Shown here piece after piece: positions 40,280-49,712 of a stretch of DNA of 64,000 bases; the stretch's first letter is position 1, and the number at the start of each line of letters is the position of its first letter. This DNA is from Caldilineaceae bacterium (GTDB taxonomy: Bacteria > Chloroflexota > Anaerolineae > Caldilineales > Caldilineaceae): positions 1-64,000 of the forward strand of contig JAPKMW010000044.1 in assembly GCA_026645575.1 (NCBI GenBank). The letters are read 5' to 3'. Below the pieces are notes generated by a model. It searched no databases, was not told the origin of the DNA, and saw only the letters and a program-made list of their open reading frames with translations. A program made the translations under genes and the position numbers.

Positions 40280-42310
40280 TTAGTTGCCGGTTACGGCATC
40301 CAAATGGTCGATTGCCGCGGACAAGATGGGGTCGCCTGCGCTAAAGAGGGTTTCCTCATCGACCGGCACCTTCACGGTTGGTGACACACCTTTGCCTTCA
40401 ATGTGGATTTCGCCATTCATATCAACGGCACGACCAACGGTAAACTGAATTCTTTGTTCGCCCGGCATCTTGAATTGCTCGATACTGCCGCCTAACCCAG
40501 CCGTTGGATATTGACCAACCGTGGCCGCTCGTGCTTGTCGCGTCATGTTATAAGAGAAGAACTCGCAGGCGCTACTGCAATTGGGGCCAATCAGCACAGC
40601 AATTTTCCCATCATAGCGTAGATCTTCCGCCGGCAGATAAAACCGATCAATCGTACGCTCATCAAAGAAAAATTCGCCACTCTCTTCGTCATAGCGACCA
40701 GTGTTGCCAAGTTCCAATGATTCATCAAAAAAGTAGGCGGCCATTTGATCGGCGAGAAAACCGCTACCACCACTGTTTTGGCGCATATCAATAATCAAAC
40801 CTGGCACCTGGTTGGCCTTGAGCGTGCGGATCATCCGCTCCCAAAGCTGTACACTGAGCAGATCATTGTCGGCAAAGCTATAGATTTTGACATACCCATA
40901 GCCTGAATCTAGTAACTCATACGCAACCGGCTGTTCAAAGCCGGTGCGATTGGCATTAAAGGAAGAAAAGATAAAGCTGTCGCGTTCCGCAACAGCTTCC
41001 AAGGTAACAGTCTGATCTGTGCGTTCGCCCGGATTTTGAAAGGTGACTTCGACAGACGTACCCACCGGGAAGCGGGTGACATAGCGCAATTGTTGGAGGC
41101 GCTTGACATGCGCCGTACTAAAAGGTGCACGCCAGGCTGCAACCGTTTTACTGATCACCTCACCGATTGGCTCGCCATCCAGTGCTAAAATTTCTGTTTT
41201 GAGTTCCATACCAGCTTCGGCCGCAGGACTTTGCGCTAAAAGAAAATTGACAATTACGCGCCCATCATCCACTTCGCGCAGCGCAATGCCTAAACCGCCG
41301 CTGGTGGCCTTGACAAATTCTTCCGAGAGAAAGGGCGCGCTCAGATGACCATCCGGGATTGACCAGATAAAATCACGCAAGGCGGTTAGGTAGGCCATGT
41401 CATCCTTTGCTTGCTCGGCGACAAGAAAACGAGGGCGAAATTCGTCGATTTTGGCATCCCAGTCAATCTTTTTGTATTCAGTAAAGGCGTACTCTTTGCG
41501 CATCTTCTCGATCATGGCGTCAAAGGCTGCGCTATAGCTCATAGCCGAAAAATCATCGAGTGCAGTGCCCGTCGGCTCGATCAGATCAATCAGCGGTCGG
41601 CGCGAACGGTCAAAAGTGAAGGGAGCACTGTCCATATCCACCACAGTGTAGCCCTGTGGAATGGCAACAATTGGGTCATCTTCGGTAAAGAGCAATCCGT
41701 CGTCGCCAAAGCCGGCAGGGAAGCCCTGTTGGGCATCAGGTGCATAGACCAGCAACTTACCGCCGACAATTTCCCGCTTGGTCGAAACATTTTCGCTGAC
41801 CCGCGTCGAGGCATAGGCCGTTGACCAGCCGCCGCCATAGAGGTCGCGCGCTTCCAAGAAGGGGTCGCCAAAGATGTTGCTCCAATAAGCGACCGCAAAG
41901 ACCATCACCCCAGTATCTTCGTTGCCATCCTGATCGACATCGCGCAGCGAAGCCTGCGGCTCAATGGGCAGAGCAATTGTATAGGAGAAGGGCGAGGTGT
42001 AAAAGTCAGAGGTGATCTGCCCCAATGTCTGCGATTCCGGCGGCAGGATAAAGCCTTCATTGCGATCCACAAAACCCGCCTGATCCTCCAAGATGACCAT
42101 CGGCGCAGCAACGCCAGTGGTAAAGAAGGCATTGGTGTAAGTCACCAACCCGCGAATAGAAACCGGGCCGCCTTCATCGTTGACAATGGGGGCCGGCGTC
42201 AACTCATTCGGGGCCAGCGCCAGCGCATGGCCTGTGCCCAACAAGAGCGGCAGACCAATGGATAAGATACAAAGCAAACGGACAAACACAAATTTTGGCG
42301 CTTTAGCCAT
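40280..42310 (-). CDS. Secreted S41-family (C-terminal processing) peptidase
   Basis: A 676-residue exported protein with a signal peptide (residues 1-31, ending GHALA). An N-terminal region is followed by a PDZ-like part (GGLGIALREVDDGRV; SPAAEAGMELKTEILALDG) and an S41 tail-specific protease domain. The catalytic Ser sits in IGPNCSSACEFFSYN. The MRQNSGGSGFLADQMA stretch is typical of S41. It probably processes envelope proteins. It is in an operon with the M16 gene (48 bases), which would make an extracellular proteolysis pair. Confidence 0.9.
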   Translation of the reverse strand: MAKAPKFVFVRLLCILSIGLPLLLGTGHALALAPNELTPAPIVNDEGGPVSIRGLVTYTNAFFTTGVAAPMVILEDQAGFVDRNEGFILPPESQTLGQITSDFYTSPFSYTIALPIEPQASLRDVDQDGNEDTGVMVFAVAYWSNIFGDPFLEARDLYGGGWSTAYASTRVSENVSTKREIVGGKLLVYAPDAQQGFPAGFGDDGLLFTEDDPIVAIPQGYTVVDMDSAPFTFDRSRRPLIDLIEPTGTALDDFSAMSYSAAFDAMIEKMRKEYAFTEYKKIDWDAKIDEFRPRFLVAEQAKDDMAYLTALRDFIWSIPDGHLSAPFLSEEFVKATSGGLGIALREVDDGRVIVNFLLAQSPAAEAGMELKTEILALDGEPIGEVISKTVAAWRAPFSTAHVKRLQQLRYVTRFPVGTSVEVTFQNPGERTDQTVTLEAVAERDSFIFSSFNANRTGFEQPVAYELLDSGYGYVKIYSFADNDLLSVQLWERMIRTLKANQVPGLIIDMRQNSGGSGFLADQMAAYFFDESLELGNTGRYDEESGEFFFDERTIDRFYLPAEDLRYDGKIAVLIGPNCSSACEFFSYNMTRQARAATVGQYPTAGLGGSIEQFKMPGEQRIQFTVGRAVDMNGEIHIEGKGVSPTVKVPVDEETLFSAGDPILSAAIDHLDAVTGN

Positions 42311-42357
42311 TTTTTACCTCTTATAGACTACAGAAAGCATTACTACGCCAACGGACA

Positions 42358-44958
42358 CTACTCAACCCCCGGCCCAACCGACGAAAGCACATAGTTGGTC
42401 AAGTAGGTGGTTGCCACGCGCTGGACATCTTCCGAAGTGACGGCGCGTAGTTTGTCGGGGTAGGTGGCATCCAGTTCGATGCCGGCGCCGAGCATCTCAT
42501 ACCAGCCAATGTCATAGGCCCGGCGTTGGGCGGTTTCACGACGCAGGATAAAGCTGCCGATCTCCTTGTTGATTGCTCGCGCCAACTCTTCATCACTGAC
42601 ACCGTTGGCTTTAATATCGTCCAGAATCGCCAGCATCCCTTCTTTGGCTTTTGCCGCATTCTCCGGCAGAGCGATAATATAGGTCACCAGGTGGCTGTCA
42701 CCGGCGCGTGAGGGGTAGAACGAGCTGGTGCTGTAGGCCAGCCCTTGTTCTTCGCGCAGGGTGGCAAAGAGCCGACTGCTCATGCCGCCGCCTAGCACAC
42801 TGTTGAGAACTTTCATCGCCGGGTAATCCGGGTCGGCCACGGAGGGGGCCGGAAACCCAAGCATAAACCAGGTCAGATTTGATTCTTTGTCCGAAGCAAC
42901 GGCGCCATTTTCGGTTAGGGGTTGCACAGTCGGCGTGGGACGTAGATCGTCCGCACCTCGTTCCAGTTGGCCCAAGCGGGCTTCCAGCTTTTTGCGCAAC
43001 AACGCCGCATTGAAGTTGCCCGCCGCACTGATCACCATGTTGTTCGGTACATAATAGTTGGCATAGAAGGCTTTGACATCGTCCAGCGTCAAATTGCTGA
43101 TCGACTCGACCGTACCCAATTCGGGGTTGCCATAGCTGCCGACGCCATAGAGCGCCTGCTGCAAGTTATCGTACATGATGGTAAAGTTATCGTCGGCGCG
43201 GCCCTGGATCGCCCGCAACATCTCCTCTTGCACATTCTGGAACTCGGCGGGGGCAAAGGCCGGCGTGAGCAAGCTGTCGAGCAAGAGCGGGAGCGCTTCC
43301 TGCCAGGTCTCTTGGGTCGCGACCAGCGATAGCGTTCCCATGTCGGTCAACTGGCTCTGGCTCAGACTGGCGCCCAGATTTTCGATGGCTTCAAAGAGTT
43401 CTTCTTCACTCATCGACTCTGTACCACGCAGCAATAGGCGTTGCGTCAATTGGGAGATGCCGGCTTGCTCGGTGCTTTCAACAGCCGTGCCAGTGCCGAC
43501 AAAAGCTTGGACGGCGACACTTTCGGTTCCCGTATCTTCACGTAGAATCAGCCGTAAGCCGTTCTCCAAGACAATCATCTCTTCCATCGTAGGAGCAACC
43601 GTCTCAGCCTGCCCCTGTGGAATCAACACCATTTGCAGATAAGCAGCAGGGTCAATATATTTGCGGGCAACGGCCAACACATCCTCGACAGTGACGGTGC
43701 GAACAAGCGTTTCATAGTCGATGGCAAAGGTGTAATCATCACCCACCACGGCATAGAAACCGAGCGAGGAGGCCAGCCCAGCATTGGTTTCGTGACCAAA
43801 TTGAGAAGACGCGAGCAAGATGGTTTTGGCGCGAGCTAGTTCCGCTTCGCTCAAATCGCCATCCAGGATGCGCTGCACTTCGGTGAAGAGCGCATCTTCC
43901 ACTAGAGCACGATTCTCATAGGGGAATTCCGCCGACAGGGTGAAGACGCCAGGGTAATTGGTGGTAAAATAACCGGCGTTAGCGCGGTTAACAATGCCCA
44001 ACGCTTTGACAATGTTCTGGTAGAAGCGGGAACCGCGCCCGCCGGACAAAACTTGTAACAGCACATCCATCGCCACCACATCGTCCCGTTCCTGGATTGA
44101 GGGAGCGGGCCAGCCATAGAGCATATAGCCCAGGCTCACCTCCCGCTCAATTTCGATTACTTCCGGTTCAGTGCGCGCCGTGGGCAACGTAGGTTCAAAA
44201 TCCGGCAGATCTTGCGCTTCCAGCGCGCCAAGCTTTTCTTCGATCATGGCAAGGGTGGCGTCACTATCAATATCACCAACGACCAGCACCGTCATATTGT
44301 TGGGAACATAGTAGGTGGCAAGGAATTCCAGAAAGGCTTCGCGCGTAATATTGCCCAGCGATTCTGGCGTACCAAGAATCGACAGGCCATAGAGCGAGTC
44401 GCCATAAAAGGCCTGATAGAATTGGCGGGCCAGGAACGAACTAGGGCTATCGTCGCGCTGATCGCCTTCGCGCAACACCACTTCCCGTTCCCGTTCCAAC
44501 TCATCAGCCGGGAAAGCTCCGTTGACCAGGCTATCGGTCAAAATATCAATGGCCTGGTCAATATGTTCGCTGGGGACGTTAATGTAGTAGTGCGTCCAGT
44601 CAAAAGAGGTGGCTGCGTTGGTCTGCCCGCCGAGGCCATCTACTTCTTGGTCAACCATACCCAGACGCGCCTCTGAGCCTTTAAAGATCATATGTTCAAA
44701 AAAGTGGGCAATCCCATTCAAGCTGGGATCTTCATTGACCGAACCAACGCCCACCCAAATATCGACAATGGCAACCGGCATAGTAGGGCGCTCGACCAGC
44801 AAAACTTGCAAGCCATTATCCAACGTAACAGCCCGCACATCCTCAGCCGTCAACTGTGCCAGCGGCGCAGCCACCGCTTTGGCCTGCACCGGCGCTGTTG
44901 TCAAGGCGAGATTGAGCAGCAACGGGAAGATCAATAGCAGAGATAAGCGTCGTTTCAT
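42358..44958 (-). CDS. Secreted M16 zinc peptidase with two domains
   Basis: An 866-residue exported protein with a signal peptide (1-26). The first M16 domain has the HxxEH zinc motif H85-F-F-E-H89 (NGIAHFFEHMIFKGS) with the downstream Glu in LEREREVVLREGDQ. The second M16 half (from about 455) is recognisable but without HxxEH (GISQLTQRLLLRGT), as usual for the inactive partner domain. It probably degrades peptides outside the membrane. It is in an operon with the S41 peptidase. An AAGGAGAC ribosome site precedes the ATG. Confidence 0.93.
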   Translation of the reverse strand: MKRRLSLLLIFPLLLNLALTTAPVQAKAVAAPLAQLTAEDVRAVTLDNGLQVLLVERPTMPVAIVDIWVGVGSVNEDPSLNGIAHFFEHMIFKGSEARLGMVDQEVDGLGGQTNAATSFDWTHYYINVPSEHIDQAIDILTDSLVNGAFPADELEREREVVLREGDQRDDSPSSFLARQFYQAFYGDSLYGLSILGTPESLGNITREAFLEFLATYYVPNNMTVLVVGDIDSDATLAMIEEKLGALEAQDLPDFEPTLPTARTEPEVIEIEREVSLGYMLYGWPAPSIQERDDVVAMDVLLQVLSGGRGSRFYQNIVKALGIVNRANAGYFTTNYPGVFTLSAEFPYENRALVEDALFTEVQRILDGDLSEAELARAKTILLASSQFGHETNAGLASSLGFYAVVGDDYTFAIDYETLVRTVTVEDVLAVARKYIDPAAYLQMVLIPQGQAETVAPTMEEMIVLENGLRLILREDTGTESVAVQAFVGTGTAVESTEQAGISQLTQRLLLRGTESMSEEELFEAIENLGASLSQSQLTDMGTLSLVATQETWQEALPLLLDSLLTPAFAPAEFQNVQEEMLRAIQGRADDNFTIMYDNLQQALYGVGSYGNPELGTVESISNLTLDDVKAFYANYYVPNNMVISAAGNFNAALLRKKLEARLGQLERGADDLRPTPTVQPLTENGAVASDKESNLTWFMLGFPAPSVADPDYPAMKVLNSVLGGGMSSRLFATLREEQGLAYSTSSFYPSRAGDSHLVTYIIALPENAAKAKEGMLAILDDIKANGVSDEELARAINKEIGSFILRRETAQRRAYDIGWYEMLGAGIELDATYPDKLRAVTSEDVQRVATTYLTNYVLSSVGPGVE

Positions 44959-45090
44959 AGGTGTCGTCTCCTTGCGTTACAGATGGTTACCGATGGCCTC
45001 CACAACCATGAAAATGATAGAGGTGCGGATTCTGAGTGCCGGGATCAGATTGCCAACCGGCAATGATTCGCACAGCCGAAATCTACGCCT

Positions 45091-46068
45091 CTACTTCTTC
45101 GTCAAACGAGTGCGCTCAAAGGCAATGACATCGTCCAAAATTTGTTCCAGCGTATGTTGCGGCGCCCAGCCGACCGCCGTGCGCAATTTGGTCGTGTCGG
45201 GCACCCGACGGCGCATATCTTCAAAGCCGGGGGCGTAAGCATCGCTGTACGGAACATACTTAATTGTGCTGGTTGCGTCTGTTCGCTCGATTACGGCTTG
45301 GGCCAGTTGATTGATCGTCACTTCCCGGCTGCTGCCGATGTTGTACACTTCCCCCGATGTATGTTGCGGGTGATCCAACAGCGCGATCAGGGCGCGCACC
45401 GTATCGGCTACATGACAGAAGCAGCGGCTCTGTTCGCCGTCGCCATAAACAGTAACTGCTTCATGACGGAGCGCCTGCTGCACCAGACGTGGCACCACCA
45501 TGCCATAGCGCCCAGTTTGGCCAGGGCCAACGGTGTTAAAAAAGCGCATAATCGTGACCGGCAGGTCATGTTCGCGATAGGCGGCAAGGCCCAAAAACTC
45601 ATCCAACAATTTACTAGCGGCATAGGACCAGCGACTGCGACTGGATGGCCCCAATAGTAAATCATCCTCTTCGTTAAAGGGAATGCGCACCCCTTTGCCA
45701 TAGACCTCACTGGTGCTAGCGATCAAAGTGCGACAGCGGTAGCGCCGAGCTGCATCGAGGACAGCATGGGTGCCCAAGACATTGGTTTCAATCGTCTCGG
45801 TTGGCCGCTCCACCACCAGTTGCACCCCCACTGCCGCCGCCAGATGGACAATGGCGTTGGCCTGGCTGGCTAACCGATCCACAACCAGCGCATTGCTCAG
45901 GTCGTCAATCGCAAATGAAAAGCCTGGCTGGCCGACAAAGGGCGCAATATTGTCAAAATTGCCGGTCGCCAGATTGTCAAGAATGGCGACGCGATCCCCC
46001 CGCTCTAACAAACGTTTGGTGAGATGACTGCCGATAAAGCCGGCGCCACCCGTAATTAGTACATTCAT
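45091..46068 (-). CDS. Extended SDR NAD-dependent nucleotide-sugar epimerase
   Basis: A 325-residue extended short-chain dehydrogenase. It opens with the NAD motif GGAGFIGSHL and has the catalytic YxxxK (WSYAASKLLDE). It resembles UDP-glucose 4-epimerase or dTDP-/UDP-sugar epimerases that supply surface polysaccharides. The exact sugar is unknown. It lies 133 bases upstream of the M16 gene on the same strand, separated by a non-coding gap. Confidence 0.88.
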   Translation of the reverse strand: MNVLITGGAGFIGSHLTKRLLERGDRVAILDNLATGNFDNIAPFVGQPGFSFAIDDLSNALVVDRLASQANAIVHLAAAVGVQLVVERPTETIETNVLGTHAVLDAARRYRCRTLIASTSEVYGKGVRIPFNEEDDLLLGPSSRSRWSYAASKLLDEFLGLAAYREHDLPVTIMRFFNTVGPGQTGRYGMVVPRLVQQALRHEAVTVYGDGEQSRCFCHVADTVRALIALLDHPQHTSGEVYNIGSSREVTINQLAQAVIERTDATSTIKYVPYSDAYAPGFEDMRRRVPDTTKLRTAVGWAPQHTLEQILDDVIAFERTRLTKK

Positions 46069-46093
46069 TGCTTTGCCTCTACCCTTTTTTGGT

Positions 46094-46148
46094 CAGGGCA
46101 AGAATGCTCATGGCGGGTGCGGCGGCCACCATGAGCATTCTTGCCCTG
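46094..46148. repeat. Perfect 20-base palindrome
   Basis: CAGGGCAAGAATGCTCATGG (46094-46113) and its exact inverse (46129-46148), loop 15 bases. The arm wording does not match the other classes. Confidence 0.85.
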
Positions 46149-46280
46149 CCTGTGGTCATCACTGGTCAACGGGACAACCTGCAAATTGTAAGTTTTCATT
46201 AATGTCCTCCCAGTAACCATTATACACGGAAGCGGCAAAAGCAACTAACCATCGGCAACCGTTGTAATTTCTATAGTCGC

Positions 46281-46367
46281 GTAGTCCAGAGTCCAGAGTC
46301 CAAAGTCGTGTAGTCCAAAGTCGGTTTCTTGCCATCACAGGACTTTGGACTACAGACGCTGGACTAG
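46281..46367. repeat. Word hairpin (GTCCAGA type)
   Basis: Left 46281-46322 is a run of GTCCAGA/GTCCAAAG words. Right 46340-46367 is its inverse with mismatches. Same wording as at 10709 and 19583. Confidence 0.7.
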
Positions 46368-46470
46368 AAAAAATCAGCAAATCTGCACAAAGGCTTACTT
46401 TTCCTCATGCACTTTGACTGTACACTAGCGAGGTTAGTAAAAGATGAAGCAGAGATGATAGAATAACTAT

Positions 46471-47655
46471 ATGGAGATCAATTACTTAGCGGTCGATGTT
46501 GTCATTGACCAGAACGAAGATGGCTATTTTGTTCGCATCAGGAACGCGCCAACCGGGGAAGCGGTTGCGGCCTTTCAGCCCCCCTTCAATCCCAGTGAAT
46601 TGGAACGGCTGCACCGCCTTGTAACCACTGGTGAAGCTTTCGATGCCACTGCAGAAGCGCAGAACGCCACCTTGCAAGGCTGGGGGGAACGCCTGTTTCG
46701 CGCCCTCTTCCCCGGCCCCTTGTACAGCATTATCCAGAGCAGCCACCGCTTTGCCTTTCAGGAACGCGCCCGCTTACGGGTGCGGCTGGAAATCAATCAG
46801 CATACGCCGGCGCTGACCATGTTGCCGTGGGAATATCTCTTTGACCCGGTGCGTAAAGAGTTTGTGGCGCTGTCGCTCCAATCGCCGTTCTTTCGCTATA
46901 CGAATTTGATGCACCAGATTCTACCGCTCAAGGTCGAGCCGCCTTTACGCCTGTTGGTCGTGGTTTCCAGTCCGGGTGGCTACCCGATCTTTGATCGTGA
47001 CCAGGCGTGGTTTACCATTCTGGATCAATTGGACTATCTGGCGCGGGAAGAAAAGCTGATGTTGGAACGGCTCGCCAAGCCCACCTTGTTTGATCTCCAA
47101 CGGCGGCTGCGCGAAAAGGAATTTCATTTACTCCACTTCATTGGTCATGCCGTCAGCAATCCGCTGACCGGGGAAAGTTCGCTCATCTTTGAAGATGAGA
47201 TGGGGCGGGGGCGACCAGTCAACGGTGAACATTTCGGCGCGTTGTTGCGCGATCACTTTTCGTTGCGCCTGGTAACGCTGGCCACCAGCGACGAAGTGCG
47301 CACGCCGACAGCTAATCCGTTTCTGGCGATTGCCAGCAATCTCATTCGGCGGGGCGCGCCGGCGGTGGTCGCCACCCAGTCTAAACTCGATACGACTACC
47401 ACCGCGACCTTCGCCCAGAAATTTTACAGCCTCATCGCCAACGATACTCCCGTCGATCTGGCAATGAGCGAGACCCGGCGGGCGCTCTATGCCGAACAAC
47501 CCAACGGCGCCTGGGGGTTGCCAGCGCTCTTTATGCGCAGTCCTGATGGTCGGCTCTTTGAACCGCTACCAGTGGATCGGGCAAAAACGGAGCCAGGCAA
47601 CGGGCAAATATCCCGCAGTCGCCGGCTGTGGCCTACCTTTGGCCGACGGCGTTGA
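46471..47655 (+). CDS. CHAT-domain protein lacking the catalytic cysteine
   Basis: A 394-residue paralogue of the CHAT protease at 60-1322. They share the N-terminal region, the MLPWEYLFDPVRKE segment, the HFIGH motif (His226) and a C-terminal PVDLAMSETRRALYAE / LFMRSPDGRLFEP. At the position of the catalytic Cys (LNACEGA in the other copy) it reads LATSDEV, giving Ser273 in place of Cys. It is therefore either inactive or uses serine. The C-terminal tail is Arg-rich (SRSRRLWPTFGRRR). There is no close partner gene; gnd follows after 230 bases with a nested palindrome between. Confidence 0.83.
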   Translation: MEINYLAVDVVIDQNEDGYFVRIRNAPTGEAVAAFQPPFNPSELERLHRLVTTGEAFDATAEAQNATLQGWGERLFRALFPGPLYSIIQSSHRFAFQERARLRVRLEINQHTPALTMLPWEYLFDPVRKEFVALSLQSPFFRYTNLMHQILPLKVEPPLRLLVVVSSPGGYPIFDRDQAWFTILDQLDYLAREEKLMLERLAKPTLFDLQRRLREKEFHLLHFIGHAVSNPLTGESSLIFEDEMGRGRPVNGEHFGALLRDHFSLRLVTLATSDEVRTPTANPFLAIASNLIRRGAPAVVATQSKLDTTTTATFAQKFYSLIANDTPVDLAMSETRRALYAEQPNGAWGLPALFMRSPDGRLFEPLPVDRAKTEPGNGQISRSRRLWPTFGRRR

Positions 47656-47684
47656 CAACTGTTCTTTGGAAAGGGTGCAATGGA

Positions 47685-47834
47685 GAGATTGAGCGATAAA
47701 GAGATTAGAGTAAAAATCATAACTATTCAGCCCTCCCGCTCTCAGCCAGTCCGTGACTGGCGCCGGTCACGGACCGGCTAGGAGCGGGCTGAATAGTTAC
47801 AAAAATCTCCGAATCTCTTTATCGCTCAATCTCA
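47685..47834. repeat. Palindrome nested inside a word hairpin
   Basis: Outer arms are GAGATTGAGCGATAAAGAGATT (47685 on) and its inverse 47804-47834. Within lies TAACTATTCAG...(47720-47760) against 47763-47800. The core is CCAGTC-CGT-GACTGG on the left but CCGGTC-ACG-GACCGG on the right: two compensating changes keep the right arm's own hairpin. Confidence 0.8.
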
Positions 47835-47885
47835 GTTTATCTGGCAGAAATCTGCTGTTTTGTCGGGTTGTAAAAGGAGCAAACC

Positions 47886-49298
47886 ATGCCAACTGCAAAC
47901 ATCGGTCTCATCGGGCTGGCGGTCATGGGCCAAAATCTGGTCCTCAATATGGAACGGAATGGCTACACGGTAGCGGTCTACAACCGCACTACGGCGACGA
48001 TGGAAGAGTTTGTCAACGCCCACCCCGGTCAGAAGCTGGTCGGCGCCCGAACATTGGAAGAATTTGTGCAGAGCCTGGAACGGCCGCGCAAGGTGATGCT
48101 CATGGTTAAGGCTGGTGCGGCGGTCGATGGAATGATTGATGGACTGGCGCCGCTGCTGGCGCCGGGGGATCTGATTATTGACGGCGGCAATAGCTATTTC
48201 GCTGACACCGAGCGGCGTAGCACAGCCCTGGAAGCCAAGGGGCTACGCTTTATGGGCGTCGGCGTCAGCGGCGGTGAAGAGGGCGCGCTTTGGGGGCCAA
48301 GCATTATGCCCGGCGGCCCGCGTGATTCGTGGTCCTTGATTCAGCCCATTTTTGAAGCAATTGCCGCGAAAGCACCTGAAGATGGCAAGCCCTGTGTCGC
48401 CTATATGGGGCCACGCGGGGCCGGTCACTATGTCAAGATGGTGCATAATGGCATTGAATATGGCGATATGCAACTGATCGCCGAAGCCTATGATATTCTT
48501 CAGCGGGCGCTCGGTCTAGAAGCTGCAGAGCTGGCTGACATTTTTAGCGAATGGAACAAAGGTGAACTGGATAGTTTCCTGATCGAGATCACGGCAAAAA
48601 TTTTCCGCCGCCTTGATGAAGAGACGGGTCGCCCGCTGGTGGATATGGTGTTGGACAAAGCGCAACAAAAAGGCACCGGCAAGTGGACGAGCCAGGATGC
48701 CTTTAACCTGGGCGCGCCGATCCCGACGATCAACAGCGCGGTGGTAGGGCGCATTCTCTCCGCCCTCAAAGAGGAGCGGGTGGCCGCGGCCAAAATTCTC
48801 CCCGGCCCGACGCAAGCCGCCTACCAGGGCGACAAAGCGGTGTTGATCGACGCTGTCCGCCAGGTGCTCTATGCCAGCAAAATCAGCGCCTATGCCCAAG
48901 GCATGACCCTGCTGCGTATGGCGAGTGATGAATACAAGTATGAACTGAACTTAGGCGAGGTGGCCGCCATCTGGCGCGCCGGTTGTATTATTCGCGCACG
49001 TTTCCTCAATCGCATTACCGAAGCCTTTACCCGCAACGCCCAACTAGCAAACTTGTTGTTGGACGATGCGTTGGGCCAAGCCGTACGCGAGCGGTTGCCG
49101 GCGTGGCGTCATGTAGTGCAGACGGCAGTGGGGCTGGGCATTCCCGTCGCCGCCTTTAGCGTCAGCCTCGCCTATTATGATAGTTACCGCAGTGAACGAT
49201 TGCCGGCCAATTTGATCCAAGCCCAACGTGATTTCTTTGGCGCACACACCTACGAGCGCGTCGACAAACCAGGTATTTTCCATTCACAGTGGGAATAA
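47886..49298 (+). CDS. gnd: 6-phosphogluconate dehydrogenase, decarboxylating
   Basis: The oxidative pentose-phosphate enzyme that turns 6-phosphogluconate into ribulose 5-phosphate, CO2 and NADPH. 470 residues. Motifs are the Rossmann start GLAVMGQNLVLNMERNG, VDGGNSYFADTERR-like DGGNSYF, VSGGEEGALWGPSIMPGG and the catalytic YVKMVHNGIEYGDMQ (Lys-His-Asn). The long form (about 470) is the homodimeric type. An AAAGGAGC ribosome site precedes the ATG. Immediately after the stop comes an RraA-like fragment. Confidence 0.97.
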   Translation: MPTANIGLIGLAVMGQNLVLNMERNGYTVAVYNRTTATMEEFVNAHPGQKLVGARTLEEFVQSLERPRKVMLMVKAGAAVDGMIDGLAPLLAPGDLIIDGGNSYFADTERRSTALEAKGLRFMGVGVSGGEEGALWGPSIMPGGPRDSWSLIQPIFEAIAAKAPEDGKPCVAYMGPRGAGHYVKMVHNGIEYGDMQLIAEAYDILQRALGLEAAELADIFSEWNKGELDSFLIEITAKIFRRLDEETGRPLVDMVLDKAQQKGTGKWTSQDAFNLGAPIPTINSAVVGRILSALKEERVAAAKILPGPTQAAYQGDKAVLIDAVRQVLYASKISAYAQGMTLLRMASDEYKYELNLGEVAAIWRAGCIIRARFLNRITEAFTRNAQLANLLLDDALGQAVRERLPAWRHVVQTAVGLGIPVAAFSVSLAYYDSYRSERLPANLIQAQRDFFGAHTYERVDKPGIFHSQWE

Positions 49299-49578
49299 CA
49301 ATTTCCCCGCCTTTGCCTATGGCTCCTATGCCCAGGATCAAGGGCCACGGGGCAAGGTGAACGACTTCCGTTGCCCCGTTGAAATGCACGGCGTGCGCAT
49401 CAACCCCGGCGACATTATCTTTGGCGACATCGACGGCGTCTGTGTGATTCCCCGGCAGGCGGAGGAAGCGATCATTGTCAAAGCGTTGGAAAAAGCGCGG
49501 GGTGAAAAGACCGTGCAGAAAGCCATTGAAGCCGGCATGGGTGCAGCGGAGGCGTTCCGCACCTTTGGGATTATGTAG
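49299..49578 (+). pseudogene. Truncated RraA-like (RNase E inhibitor / HMG aldolase family) remnant
   Basis: Directly after the gnd stop, in another frame, is the C-terminal half of an RraA-family protein: FPAFAYGSYAQDQGPRGKV, PVEMHGVRINPGDIIFGD, DGVCVIPRQAEEAI, then a helix and stop at 49578. The N-terminal half (catalytic GxxG substrate loop) is missing, and the frame before it is the end of gnd; the open frame from 49228 overlaps gnd and is not an independent start. It is best read as a decayed or deletion-fused gene. Confidence 0.75.
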
Positions 49579-49617
49579 TTGGTTGGTTAGGGAACGTAAA
49601 AGTACAGTTTTATACAC

Positions 49618-49708
49618 CGCTCTACGCGAGTCTGTGACTCGCCCAACCAGTTGCGAGTCACGGACTCACGTAGAGCGTTTGGGGCGAGTCACGGACTCGC
49701 GTAGAGCG
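49618..49708. repeat. Three-arm palindrome, AGTC-xGT-GACT class
   Basis: Left arm 49618-49643 (CGCTCTACGCGAGTC-TGT-GACTCGCC) can pair with 49651-49677 or with 49683-49708; the second match has one mismatch. Kernel AGTC-TGT-GACT with flanks GCG/CGC co-varying relative to CC/GG of other copies. Convergent, between the RraA remnant and the DUF937 gene. Confidence 0.75.
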
Positions 49709-49712
49709 TTTT

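Larger units (their letters stand above)
46069..46470. other. 402-base divergent gap with two palindromes
   Basis: Promoter region between the epimerase and the second CHAT gene. It carries palindromes 46094-46148 and 46281-46367. No other gene is supported; a short minus ORF (46159-46380) overlaps the word repeat and is rejected. Confidence 0.6.

Noticed and set aside
40023..40283. 86-residue plus ORF between the M24 and S41 genes
   Set aside because: It runs through a nested palindrome and has no protein-like composition.
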